Shown: positions 30,961 to 40,395 of the stretch, piece by piece
Numbering within the stretch: position 1 is the first letter of the stretch
How the letters are laid out: each line of letters starts with the position of its first letter
Assembly (NCBI GenBank): GCA_014529385.2
Contig: CM043944.1
Span: forward strand, 68,990,895 to 69,054,894
Source of the DNA: Adiantum capillus-veneris
Taxonomy: Eukaryota > Streptophyta > Polypodiopsida > Polypodiales > Pteridaceae
Direction of reading: 5' to 3'
DNA: 64,000 bases
Translations under genes and position numbers: made by a program
Notes under the pieces: generated by a model
The model's database searches: none
Seen by the model: only the letters and a program-made list of their open reading frames with translations
What the model was told of the DNA's origin: nothing

Positions 30961-32316
30961 CCCAAAGAAGGGTTTGTTAATAGATGTATTTGGTGTGATA
31001 GTACAAACCATGTAAGAAGGGATTGTGATGATTTTAGTGATGCTTTGTCAAAAGATGTTGTCTTTTTTAAGGATGGTAAAATCCACTTAAGAGAGATAGG
31101 TCTACCCTTGAGAACTAACTTTGGGAAGGGGGGAATGCAAACCTTAGTTGAAGATATGGCAACCAAGCATGCCACCTCTTCAGTTGAGGCAGCTACTTAT
31201 GGAGTCAAAATTGAACATTTTTGTGATGAAGAAGTGAGTGACCATCATGGTCAAATTCGGCCAAATGTCATGCAATTAGCTAAAAAGGAAAAGCTTACAA
31301 AAGAGATTCTACATGAAGCAGGTGATTGCATACGTCTAGAAACAGGATGGAATGATCCAGTGGACTCATTGTCAGTGCATGACTACATAAAAAAATGCCA
31401 ACAAAATGAGGCAATTGTAGAAGAGAAGCGCAGACGTGAGAATGCTGATGAAGGACCATCAAAAAGAGCTTCTAGAAGTGGGGGAAGAAGCGACTCAATG
31501 CCTTCTCAAACACCCTCAACAAAAGGAGCATCTCCACCTGAAGTACTCATGGGGGAGTCTAAAATAGGAAAGAAGAAAGAGCCAACAAAAGGAATGACAG
31601 ATGCACATTCTCTGCATGAGGATTGGGGTTCTGCAGATGAAGCTATGAATCTTCAAGATTCACAAATCAAAGATAGAGAAGTCTTTGGGAATGCTATACA
31701 GGTTGAAGTGACATCAGAGGATAGAGTAGAAGAGCAAGAAACCTCTTGGGATATGGTCTGTGATTGGGGTGATATTTCTTATCTGTGTGAAGATGCAAAT
31801 AGAGATGCTTGCCATAAAGTGCCTACTATACAGGGTTGCCTGCAGGTATGCAAACAATATCTGAGGTATAAAAGGGATTTAGGTCTTGTGTCACAGGGTA
31901 TAAATTGCAAGCAGGTTTGTGAGCATCTATCTTCTATGGATTCCTTGAAGCAAGAAGAGGATGCTAGCTCTACGCTGACACCAGAGTCATGTAATGAAGA
32001 AGTGTTCTCCCTAGATGAGTGGAGACATGATTCAATTGAAGATAATTTAGCGATGAGTCAAAAACGAAGAAGGGGTGAAGATATTGTGTCAGAGACTAAC
32101 TCCAAGGAGGTTTTTGAGCAGTCGGTTACAAGTGACCAGGAGCATACCTACCAGGATGATTTGGAAAGGGAATTAGACACCATATTTGAGAGGTATGCAA
32201 AGTTTTATGCTATAAAGCTGGAGAGGTATTTGGTAAAAGGTGAGAGAATTGATGAGAGGTTTACCATGCACATTTCTGAGGTTTCTCTCGATTGGCTATC
32301 TAGAGGATTCTTTTGA
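30961..32316 (+). CDS. B2 gag tail with zinc knuckle fused to novel acidic domain
   Basis: In frame with gag through a single TAG. The CCHC knuckle CIWCDSTNHVRRDC lies at 30985-31026, then the conserved gag tail (as in B1) up to KKEPTKG. From about 31594 there is a segment with no match to RT, RNase H, protease or integrase. It is rich in Glu/Asp, has scattered Cys, and includes YQDDLERELDTIFERYAKF followed by AIKLERYL near 32150-32235. Element F has a related text (YDDAMEKEIDAIFVMHAET, AIEVERYL). The frame stops at 32314-32316, while the neighbouring frame continues. Possibly an accessory protein specific to non-autonomous members; function unknown. Confidence 0.75.
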   Translation, partial: PKEGFVNRCIWCDSTNHVRRDCDDFSDALSKDVVFFKDGKIHLREIGLPLRTNFGKGGMQTLVEDMATKHATSSVEAATYGVKIEHFCDEEVSDHHGQIRPNVMQLAKKEKLTKEILHEAGDCIRLETGWNDPVDSLSVHDYIKKCQQNEAIVEEKRRRENADEGPSKRASRSGGRSDSMPSQTPSTKGASPPEVLMGESKIGKKKEPTKGMTDAHSLHEDWGSADEAMNLQDSQIKDREVFGNAIQVEVTSEDRVEEQETSWDMVCDWGDISYLCEDANRDACHKVPTIQGCLQVCKQYLRYKRDLGLVSQGINCKQVCEHLSSMDSLKQEEDASSTLTPESCNEEVFSLDEWRHDSIEDNLAMSQKRRRGEDIVSETNSKEVFEQSVTSDQEHTYQDDLERELDTIFERYAKFYAIKLERYLVKGERIDERFTMHISEVSLDWLSRGFF

Positions 32317-32690
32317 GAATGAAGATGTAGATTCAGACTTCTATGCGAAAGAGGTACATATGGATTTACAGGTTGGTCAGAAGGTTGAAGTGCAGTTTCA
32401 AAAATCTTTCAAGTATATTACAAGAAGCCTGGAAGTGTTTTTTGAAGAGGAGGATGAGGAACTTATGTCTCTACGTCATGAAGATTTTGCGCATAATGGA
32501 GATTTGTTACAGATGTTTTGGAGACAGATGTATATAACAATTCCTTCTGATCCGAGAGCAATTAAAAGATGCCGAGAATCTCAATGCTTAGTACAATATA
32601 AGTTTTTGAGTTACCCATATGATCCTGGAGGAGGTCATGGGATGACAAGGGATACAATTGCTTTCACAAGTTACCATGAGGTTGGCACAT
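32300..32690 (+). pseudogene. B2 acidic ORF, C-terminal part in another frame
   Basis: Readable after a frameshift near 32300: SFENEDVDSDFYAKEVHMDL, then VFFEEEDEELMSL and a C-terminus VQYKFLSYPYDPGGGHGM. Element F shows a comparable EEDMELMDLL block and an LPYDP-GG ending. The end at about 32680 meets sequence shared with B1 before the polypurine tract. Confidence 0.55.
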
Positions 32691-33939
32691 GCCGGAGGAT
32701 GTGCAGGTTTAGAGGGGGTGGATGTCGTGTTGTGACACGTACATAGTGGGAACGCATGCTACAAGAGTTATCTTGTATTTTTTTAGATACATAATTATAT
32801 TTCCTATAGTGTACATATACATATTTAAGTATAATAATAAGCCTTCTATCTCATCCTATTATTTTTCTCAAGGGTAACATATCCTTACTTTACCATCAGA
32901 AAATACTATGGGAAAAGCATCAATAGCTCCGCCTCTTTAACTTGGGGCAAAAAGCATTGATTCTTTATTTCTACTATTTCATTATCATCTCACACCCTAG
33001 CTAGGTCCTATATCTAGGGTAAACTCGAATATATATATTCTATGTATTTTTTATACTTTTCTTATATTTCTTTTTAAATAGCTACTAGGAGAGAATCAAA
33101 TGCTAGTGGGACACTAGGTGGCATCATTTCAAAGATACACTTATTTTAATGCATTATTGCAAGCATGATTACAAAACTTTGTCAAGGAGCAATGTCATGC
33201 TTTCATATGGCATGAGGTGTCCTTTGGAATTAAATGAAAGTCAAGGCTAAGGAGACCACATGAAGACTTTTGCTGCCATAAATGGACCCTATTTTGATGA
33301 ATTTTTTACACAAGGTTCCAATTCGAATTGGAAAATGATTTTAAAATGAAAATCGTAGCTAATGAGCTGAAGTTTCTGCCCATATTTTTACATTTTTATT
33401 TAGAGCTACGGTTGAGGAGATATGATCAAAATACTGGACCCCAGTCTGCCCACATCATGCAGGGACAGCTCATTTCCAACTTTTCCAATTCCTGTTCACG
33501 TTGGCTCCTCTCTTCTTGTGTAAACCCTTGTGGGTTCCCTTCACCTATAAAAGGGAACCTCTTCTTCCTTGGAAGGAACTCAAGCATTCAAGCCATTGAT
33601 GAGAGGAATTCTCGAGGGAGTGAGTAGTAATGCCTAATTGTACTTAGCCATTAACATAAGCCCAAGCCTACACTTTCTTCTAGAGGGAGACTAGCCATTC
33701 TTGCAACAAGCTAACCTTGGAAGATCAACTCTAATCAAAGAAGGTCTTGCACTTGGTGTATCAATCAAAGTGGAATTATCCACTCTTCTTCTCTCTCCCA
33801 TCAATAATGGTGCCGAAGGGTTTCAAGTACATCTCTCCCCGCAGTATCCTTATTACCTACGGGAAAGAATAGGGCTTGGGAAGGAAACTTCTCATCTCTT
33901 CACTTCTCTCATATCTACATTTCTCACATACTATCCTAG

Positions 33940-34158
33940 ATGAATAACCCACATGATGATCATTTCTATCGCTTTCACTCTATACGATCTATTAGAATTA
34001 ACGTATGGATTAGCCGAAAAATACACTTTCAACAACGTATAGTGTTTCTCTTTGGCCCATAAAGGCTTAATGAAATACTTCTATCACCGGATCCCATCAT
34101 ACTACCTCTCATAGACTATAATTTTTCTTTTGATGTAAGCGTAGTTATCTTGCTATGA
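33940..34158 (+). pseudogene. LTR small ORF 1, B2 3' LTR copy, nonsense
   Basis: Same start and length as the other copies, with the ATGA overlap kept at its end. A TAA follows the FGP residues, where other copies have a Glu codon. Confidence 0.7.
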
Positions 34159-34367
34159 ACCAAGAGGATTTGTACACACAATTAATCCCAATCAGTAGAC
34201 AAAATATATATATTATGGTAAGCACAAAACTACAATTCCAAAGAACAATTCGTAGCCTATTTGGTCAGCCAAGATTGAATGCCATTAACTCATCCATTAA
34301 CCCTTTCATATTACCCATGATACGATATGACCATAGCCTTGATGTTTTCATCTTCGTATTGTTTTGA
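34155..34367 (+). CDS. LTR small ORF 2 (70 aa), B2 3' LTR copy
   Basis: Intact. Differs from the B1 3' LTR copy by one or two residues (PISRQ for PITRQ, for example). As a 3' LTR copy it lies mainly beyond the normal transcript end. Confidence 0.68.
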   Translation: MNQEDLYTQLIPISRQNIYIMVSTKLQFQRTIRSLFGQPRLNAINSSINPFILPMIRYDHSLDVFIFVLF

Positions 34368-34574
34368 CATTCTCTTTTGCGTTCTTTCTTTGTGTGTGTG
34401 TGAGTGCAAGAGAGAAAGGGTGAGTCTTCTTTGATTGCACTTCTTTCCAAACCCTAGTCTTCATGGCATCTATGGTTTAACTCCTTCATATAGTTTTTGT
34501 TGAGTTCTCTCACAAACTCTCACAGCCATAAGCCCGGCGCTTTCCTGGCAAGACCGCAAATTTCTCGACAACGG

Positions 34575-34853
34575 CGAGAGAGAAGAGGGGAGAAGAAGTA
34601 CACAGACACTGGGTGCAATCTCCCCCTGTGCAAGAGTGACCATTTGCCTCTTGCACGTATTTGTTATATAGATTTCTTGAATGGTCAAATTGGTTACAAA
34701 CTGGCCGTCCGGTTATAATTGGCCAAAGCTCATAAAAGAGCACTTGAATAAAAAAATGTACATGATATACAAATACATTTGCATAGGCCAAGCTGGGTCT
34801 AGTCTTTTCCACCTGTCAGTTGCAATAAATCATAAAATATCATTTCTATGACA
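34575..34853 (-). repeat. Proximal piece of copia-type 3' LTR
   Basis: Matches 40111-40390 in the same orientation, starting TGTCATAGAAATG on the minus strand and carrying a TATATAA box (34664-34670). It breaks off at the ACGG target where the Ty3 elements entered. Confidence 0.88.
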
Positions 34854-36625
34854 TATTTCTCCGTTGGAAAGCAACTGTCCTCAGTTGCGAAGATAAAAAT
34901 CTGCAAACAATACTTGTCAAAAACAGTGATTAGTATGTTGTGTGAAAAACATCACATAGTAAAAGAAAAATTTATGAAACTAAACAACATTATCTTATGC
35001 CTGCTGTCATCCACATACTACCTATTCTAGTGTCTCATACTACTAGAATAAGCAGTATATGTCATACCCTAATGAATCAAGATATCATTGGTCACAGTCA
35101 TCATCGAGCTCATAATGTCAAGTCTCATCACATGAACACTGTCATAATAATCACTAGATACCACATCCCAATCCAATTCCAATTCCACAGCATAAGTCCA
35201 AATCCAAATCACTTTCATTATGTACCCGGGTGACAAAATCGTACCAGTTGCAGTGGTGGCCAGCCACTGCAGCATGATTTTGTGATTGGTGTTGCCTAAA
35301 TCGGCGAATCTACACCAATAAGACGCGCTGTCTAAATTGGCGAATCTTCACTAATGCTACCTAAATCGGTGTATCTGCATTTGATATTTCTTAAAAATCA
35401 TGAATTTGTTATTTATCAATGTGCTGCCTAAATCGGCGAATTTGCACTGGATGAACATTGACACACTGCCTAAATCGGCGGATCTGTGTGCTTGTGACCA
35501 ATGCAGTAGACAATGGATAAAGGAGAAAATAAAAATAGTTACTATGTTGATATCGCAGTGCAGTATATCAAGGCAGCTACAAATTTTGTGCACTATCCCA
35601 AAACACCGTGGCTCACATGAGTAGCTGGAGGGCTTATTGACAAATCATCAAAAAGTACTTGTAGTACAATTAGAGGCCATGATCGAAGCATTTGATGGAG
35701 TATTCAGTGAGCAGATAATGTAGTGAAATGAAATTTAAAAATAAAAGTGATGTATCTGAGATTCCATTTTATAAGTATTAGTGATGACATGAGAGATGCT
35801 GGGTTGCCATTGTCGGTAAAGCAATTATCAAAAGGGGAGTGAGGTTAATGTACATACCTTGAGGGTACACTGCATCAAAATTATATGAGCCAATGTGTTT
35901 GTGGAGAGAGATATGACCGTAACTTGCATCTGAGGCGTGTCAAACAGATTTGTAGAAGCTAAGGAGAACTGCGACTATCAAACTTGCACCATAGTATAAT
36001 TAACAATTCCAAAATATGTTAATTTTGTGTTAGTAATTTGAAATAAAATAAAAGACTATGTTGTCTGTTGAGAATTCGATTCAAAATTAGTGTGCGATCA
36101 TATATTTACACATACAATGTTAGCACTTTGATTCAACAATCGCAAAATAAATTAAATGAAGCTGGAACACAAAGTAAAAGTTAGTCATAGCTCCGCGAAA
36201 ATGGAAATGTGAGAAAATGTTGCAGTCCTAAGGAAATAGCATGGATAGACAAAAAAACATGAACAAGGTAGAAAAAAAATGTAAATCAGGAGATCTAATT
36301 GGATTTTATAGTGCAATGTGGGAGACAAAATTACATTGAGGACTGACAAAATTAATCGTGACTGATTGGACAAACAACCCAAAAGTAATTTGATCTTGAA
36401 CTACCTTTGCCTAGAAGGCTTTATTATGACAAATTATGTGTTAAGTAGAGCTAGAACTAGGGATGAGAATATAGATTTTTGGTTCTCTTTGGCGGTCGGA
36501 GAAGAGATGACGATTTTATGTTGAGCAGGGGACGTTGTGATGAAAGTTGCAGTTTTATGTCGGGGGTAGTGTAGGCATAGACTAGAAAATCTAGAAAAAT
36601 GACAAGTAAGGAATAAATAAATAAA
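34854..36625. other. Copia-type interior, non-coding, with 24-bp interspersed repeat
   Basis: No gene seen. It includes the five-copy TAAATCGGCGAATCTGCAC-type repeat (35293-35490). The rest is AT-rich with no domain-bearing frame. It would be the 3' untranslated part of the element's transcript. Confidence 0.6.
35293..35490. repeat. Five interspersed copies of a ~24-bp motif
   Basis: The unit approximates CTGCCTAAATCGGCGAATCTG plus CAC. Copies begin near 35293, 35327, 35354, 35423 and 35465 with 1-5 changes and uneven spacing of roughly 27-70 bp. The copies are too few and the spacers too uneven for a satellite. Confidence 0.75.
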
Positions 36626-37855
36626 TTAGAGGGGTTTTTTATCACCATAGATACGGTGAACTTCTGCTTCCCAGTTGTATCCTGTAGCAATTGGGGTCAT
36701 TTCTTTCCAGTCAGAGCGGTTGTCTTGTGGTTCTTGAGACTGCCACGGGCCATATTCGAGGCGAGAAAAATAAGGTTTATGGTCATCGTACCAAACATCG
36801 GAAAGGGTAAGATTGGTAGTGGGAATGTGTTCACGTGTGTGGATCTCGGCTCTATGTTCTGATAGATGGTCAGAAAGATAGGGTGAATGAACATCCCATT
36901 GATTACGAATGCAAACGTCGCGAAAATCCGTAGACATACGTGGTTTGTGATAAGTATCATACATGATGAGGATATTGTGGGGGTTATTACATAGAATTTT
37001 ACCAAAGACATTGTGGAAGTGGTCGGGTGGTACACAATGAAAAGACTGATAGACATTATGCTTGACAGACCTGTCCCAAACTTTAAACATAACAATAGGA
37101 AAATAGCCCCACTGTTGGTTGAGGATGAGTGCTTTACGAGCCCGAGTGGTCTCCACCATCGGCGAGTGCAGTAAGTCAAAGGCGTTAATGTAAAGAATTT
37201 TATTGGTGATGTGGATTTCTCCTGTGCGAAGTTTTTCCTTAGCCCACTCGATGTTTCCGGGGCGAGGTGTGCCGAGGTCTGGAAGGCCACGAAATTCTGG
37301 TTGCCCTTCAACATATTCATGCGAAGCGCGGAAAGTGTTGGGTACCAAATAATCTGTAATTGAGCGACCAGTGGGAAAGTAGCGACAGACTTTGATACCC
37401 CAGCAGATGTCATTGCCGACTACGTAATCCTGCAGATTAGAAATCCGAATGTCGTGGAGAGCCATGAAAATAATGATTCGACACACGTAATCGAAGCACT
37501 TGTGAAGCAGTCGGCGTGTGGAACACCACGCGATAATCGGAGAGGTGAGCACGAAAAGATCTTCGTCAATGTCCGATAGTGAGTCAAAACCCGCCGCAAG
37601 AACTTCCACAAGTTGTACCGTGTGCTGAAGAGCGTGCTCAATCAACAAGGCAAGTGGTTTCCGTAATGTTCTCAAATGGTGCCTTGTCTCCACAAGATAT
37701 AGCGATACTAGAACAAGAGGAGCGGTTGTGTCTGCAAAAGAAGGAGAGAAAGAGGGAGGCATTGGCGGGTGGTTGGGGACGCCATGCAATTGAGGGAGAG
37801 TTGTAGAGCTTGGTGGCTTCTTCAAGGATCTCTTTACTTTCTGCACCCATACCAT
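36626..37855 (-). CDS. Unrecognised 409-codon ORF inside the copia-type element
   Basis: The frame is open for 466 codons from a GTG at 38026; the first ATG (MVWVQKVKRSLKKPP) is at 37855. It is not gag, protease, integrase, RT or RNase H. Visible traits: a basic, Pro/Ser-rich N-terminus; a middle with ALHDIRISNLQDYVVGNDIC and RYFPTGRSITDYLVPNTFR; and a C-terminal half rich in His, Asp and Tyr (NNPHNILIMYDTYHKPR, DVWYDDHKPYFSRLEYGPW). It has no clear membrane segment or signal peptide. Its length without a stop in an otherwise decayed neighbourhood suggests recent coding constraint or a recently captured host gene. It is in sense orientation with the element. Function unknown. Confidence 0.55.
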   Translation of the reverse strand: MVWVQKVKRSLKKPPSSTTLPQLHGVPNHPPMPPSFSPSFADTTAPLVLVSLYLVETRHHLRTLRKPLALLIEHALQHTVQLVEVLAAGFDSLSDIDEDLFVLTSPIIAWCSTRRLLHKCFDYVCRIIIFMALHDIRISNLQDYVVGNDICWGIKVCRYFPTGRSITDYLVPNTFRASHEYVEGQPEFRGLPDLGTPRPGNIEWAKEKLRTGEIHITNKILYINAFDLLHSPMVETTRARKALILNQQWGYFPIVMFKVWDRSVKHNVYQSFHCVPPDHFHNVFGKILCNNPHNILIMYDTYHKPRMSTDFRDVCIRNQWDVHSPYLSDHLSEHRAEIHTREHIPTTNLTLSDVWYDDHKPYFSRLEYGPWQSQEPQDNRSDWKEMTPIATGYNWEAEVHRIYGDKKPL

Positions 37856-38496
37856 GCTTTTGCTAGAGCACGGGTACCCCTCCGCCTTACTCTCCTCCTG
37901 TGAGCCATCGACTTTGTGGATAGAGCACTCTACATGTGTTGTCCTTTCCTTTATGTCCGGCTCACGATATAGGGTCCACAAGAGAGAGCGTACGTTGCAG
38001 GATGACAGCAGGAGAGATATAAGCACCTGTGGCTATTGGCAGTAGGGCTCTCTATGAGGAACCCGCATGCAAGCAGCACAGGTAATAGTCGTGGAAAACT
38101 GTATGAACGTGAGGTGAGAATAAAATTAAAACAAAATATCATGAATGGTTGGCAACTTTGTGGGGAACTGCTCATGAGGACGCCACACTACAGACCAGTT
38201 TTGTGATTGCGGTTGTTGAGAAGGGTAGTGAGCAGAGGAGGGAGAGCCACCATGCACTAAACTTGCATGATGTTAACTGGAGTTTGGAAAAGGTCTCGGG
38301 GTTGCAAACCGTAAACCCTAGGAGACTGGATGTGATCGCCATGCAGAGTGGAGTGGGTTGTTCTTGGGGAAGAAAAAAGAAACGGCGGTTGTGAATGCGT
38401 AAGTGTCGTCAACTACTGACGAGGGAGAGAGAGAGGGATAGGGTCTAGGTGTGTGGTTGGTTGCTAGGTGTGTGAGTGTGTGGCCGCCAGCCACAA

Positions 38497-38501
<5 letters not shown>

Positions 38502-38528
<27 letters not shown>
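38502..38528. repeat. (GA)n microsatellite
   Basis: About 13 uninterrupted GA units inside a longer purine-rich stretch. Confidence 0.9.
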
Positions 38529-38530
<2 letters not shown>

Positions 38531-39261
38531 GAGTACTACGGTGCAGTCCCGAGCTCATGATCCGGACCTGAGACGCCTAAGACCTGTGGCGTGCTGGGGT
38601 GCTAGCACTGAGAGAGAGAAGGAAATAGATTAGCACCTCAGAGTAGTGGGTGGTAGCCAATGGATAGGCTGCTGCATGCCGATCGACCACCCCATGCAAG
38701 AGAGAGAAGGAGAACCCTATGGCAGTGATGACGAGAGAGAAAGAGAAATAGCATGCCCATGTAGTAGTATAAGCTGCAACTGAGGTTGGTTGGCGGCTCG
38801 CAGGGCTGAATGCATGAGCAATTTGCTGTCTGCGCTAGTTAGATGCAGGGTATGCGAGGGTAGCCATACCCACCCCCTCAATAGTATGGATCTCCTTCAC
38901 GCTTTCTGGGTTTGAAGTGCGAGCTCTATTTCAGTTCTCCACGTGCAGTGCAGCGTCCCCTTCTTCTTACGATTGTGCTACATGTCCTGTAGCACGCCAT
39001 GAGCTTGAAGCTATTCATTCACCTTAAGTGGTCCTTATGCCCTAAGTAGGTCCCCTCTCAGATGGTATGCTCACAGTCTGATGGGTGTGCCTTGAACAAT
39101 CCCTCCTCTACGCACCTCCAAAAGCGAACTAAGGCGGCCACCTAAAGTTTTCCTCAAGCGTGGATTTGTCTCTGTGATTATTGGTACTATGGTCATAGGG
39201 TTTGTTCTCTTGCCTGCATTGTCATCGCGTGCGTGCTCCTGTTTCACTTGAATGTATGCAA

Positions 39262-39335
39262 AGACTTCCATAGCACAGCTTGTAGTGCACCTGTCTCATA
39301 CAGGGGGACATGGGTTCGAATCCCATTGGAGGTAC
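39262..39335 (+). repeat. tRNA-like sequence (SINE head or tRNA pseudogene)
   Basis: Contains an A-box-like TAGCACAGCTTGTAGTGC and a B box GGTTCGAATCC. The T arm pairs ATGGG/CCCAT and the ends pair CTTCCA/TGGAGG. The anticodon arm does not give a standard 7-nt loop with T33. It is directly followed by a short T-rich stretch and (AT)n. This is more like a SINE head or degenerate tRNA than a functional tRNA. Confidence 0.5.
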
Positions 39336-39347
39336 AAATTTAGTAGT

Positions 39348-39351
<4 letters not shown>

Positions 39352-39407
<56 letters not shown>
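39352..39407. repeat. (AT)n microsatellite
   Basis: About 28 TA units. Confidence 0.95.
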
Positions 39408-39409
<2 letters not shown>

Positions 39410-39900
39410 GCACAGGATAATGTAAGGTGGTTAAGCAATTCTCTACCTAGTTAACCATAATTAGACAAAAATTAAACAAGAAACTTGTTAATTAAGATTC
39501 AAAATCGTCACTTAGCTTCCCATGCGCATTATTCCTCAGGTTGAAGCGCGTCCTCTCTCGCATGTATCTGATTCTCTCCTTTGCGTGTAGTGTGTATGTT
39601 GCATTTGGATTCACATGCATGAGGCATGCGGTCTACGATTATGATTGACTGGTGCATGAGTGCATTCTACATGCTGCATATCTCCTTCTCGTCATGCACA
39701 ATGGGGCTTCTTGTCTCCATGCCGATCACAACGTTACTGATTTTTCAGTTATCATAATCATAATTAAGGGTCATTTAACCACAATTACTTGTTAATTAAC
39801 CACTATTAAAGATGCTAATTATAAATGATTGCGAATCATAAAACACTTATCTTTGGGTAAGTAATCTTCTCCATGTCAGATTGATTGGAGCCTTTCCACA

Positions 39901-39912
39901 GCTCTGATACCA
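39901..39912 (-). promoter_or_regulatory. Primer-binding site of copia-type element (initiator-Met tRNA)
   Basis: Minus-strand TGGTATCAGAGC, one base after the LTR end …TAGCA. This is the classical complement of the 3' end of plant initiator-Met tRNA used by copia elements. Confidence 0.88.
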
Positions 39913-39913
39913 C

Positions 39914-40390
39914 TGCTACAAACGGAAGCGTCGTCGGCCCTGCAAAGTAGCAAAAACAATATACTACAAGCCATGAAACGAACAAATCTGCATACCTCGA
40001 ATCGCACAACACGTAATCCACGTTGTACACCAGCAGAGAGAAAGAGAGCGTGGTAGAACGAGAGAGAACGTGTAGGCGCACCTCCTAGAGTGGAGTGCTA
40101 CGCCGGCACGGCGAGAGAGAAGAGGGGAGAAGAAGTACACAGACACTAAGTGCAATCTTCCCCCCTGCAAGAGTGACCATTTCCCTCTTGCACGTATTTG
40201 TTATATAGATTTCTTGAATGGTCAAATTGGTTACAAACTGGCCGGTCGGTCATAATTGGCCAAAGCTCATAAAAGAGCACTTGAATAATAAAATGTACAT
40301 GATATAAAAATACATTTTCATAGGCCAAGCTGGGTCTAGTCTTTTTCACCTGTCAGCTGCAATAAATCATAAAATATCATTTCTATAACA
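39914..40390 (-). repeat. Copia-type 5' LTR (477 bp), intact
   Basis: TGTTATAG…TTGTAGCA on the minus strand, with TATATAA at 40201-40207. It serves as the reference for the rearranged 3' LTR. It contains the ACGG site at which, in the 3' LTR, the Ty3 elements inserted. Confidence 0.9.
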
Positions 40391-40395
40391 TCTCC
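40391..40395. repeat. Target-site duplication TCTCC, right
   Basis: Matches 18491-18495. Outside it the minus-strand reading returns to element C RT. Confidence 0.88.

Larger units (their letters stand above)
28202..34570 (+). mobile_element. Ty3-derived non-autonomous element B2 (gag plus novel acidic ORF, no pol)
   Basis: Complete element: two 1848-bp LTRs (28202-30049, 32723-34570), PBS 30056, gag nearly identical to B1, and the polypurine tract 32708-32722. From about 31594 to 32680 the B1 protease-to-integrase region (about 3.9 kb) is replaced by ~1.1 kb of unrelated acidic coding sequence. Homology to B1 resumes at GGCACATGCCGGAGGATGTGCAGG, just before the polypurine tract. Equal LTR length and few differences suggest a fairly young copy. 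Confidence 0.9.
32723..34570 (+). repeat. B2 3' LTR
   Basis: 1848 bp, preceded by TTTAGAGGGGGTGGA. Small ORF 1 (33940-34158) carries an internal TAA after FGP, while small ORF 2 is intact. Followed by ACGG and the copia LTR. Confidence 0.92.
38030..39900. other. Copia-type interior between PBS and cargo ORF
   Basis: Right after the PBS the minus strand carries a 12-codon ORF, MEKITYPKISVL, like the start of copia gag. The rest has no copia coding. It includes GA-rich stretches (38420-38530, 38700-38750), a tRNA-like sequence (39262-39335) and an (AT)n run (39352-39407). A possible splice-site pair near 38100-38150 is not firm enough to call. Confidence 0.5.
18496..40390 (-). mobile_element. 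Copia-type non-autonomous LTR element (LARD-like) carrying nested Ty3 insertions
   Basis: Minus-oriented. The 5' LTR is 40390-39914, the PBS 39912-39901 and the interior 39913-34854. The 3' LTR starts at 34853, is interrupted by two Ty3 elements, and ends at 18496. The 5-bp TSD TCTCC flanks it, and the RT gene of element C is continuous across the outer junctions. The interior lacks copia integrase, RT and RNase H. After a 12-codon gag-like start (MEKITYPKISVL, then stop) it holds microsatellites, a tRNA-like sequence, an unrecognised 409-codon ORF and a 24-bp interspersed repeat. That is the layout of a large retrotransposon derivative with foreign cargo, moved in trans by a copia element. 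Without its own nested insertions it would be about 5.9 kb. Confidence 0.82.

Noticed and set aside
35293-35490. Possible CRISPR-like array (spaced short repeats)
   Set aside because: Five imperfect copies with uneven spacing in plant nuclear DNA; no cas genes. Treated as an interspersed repeat.
36697-37413. 238-codon ORF overlapping the cargo ORF in another frame
   Set aside because: Same strand, different frame. The 466-codon frame is longer and continuous, so this is most likely a shadow, though a choice between them needs homology data.
39262-39335. Functional tRNA gene
   Set aside because: Anticodon arm is not standard; kept as tRNA-like repeat.
39222-39413. ORF with Tyr-Ile repeat and GFEP motif
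   Set aside because: Antisense of the (AT)n run and of the tRNA-like B box; a common false ORF in plants.
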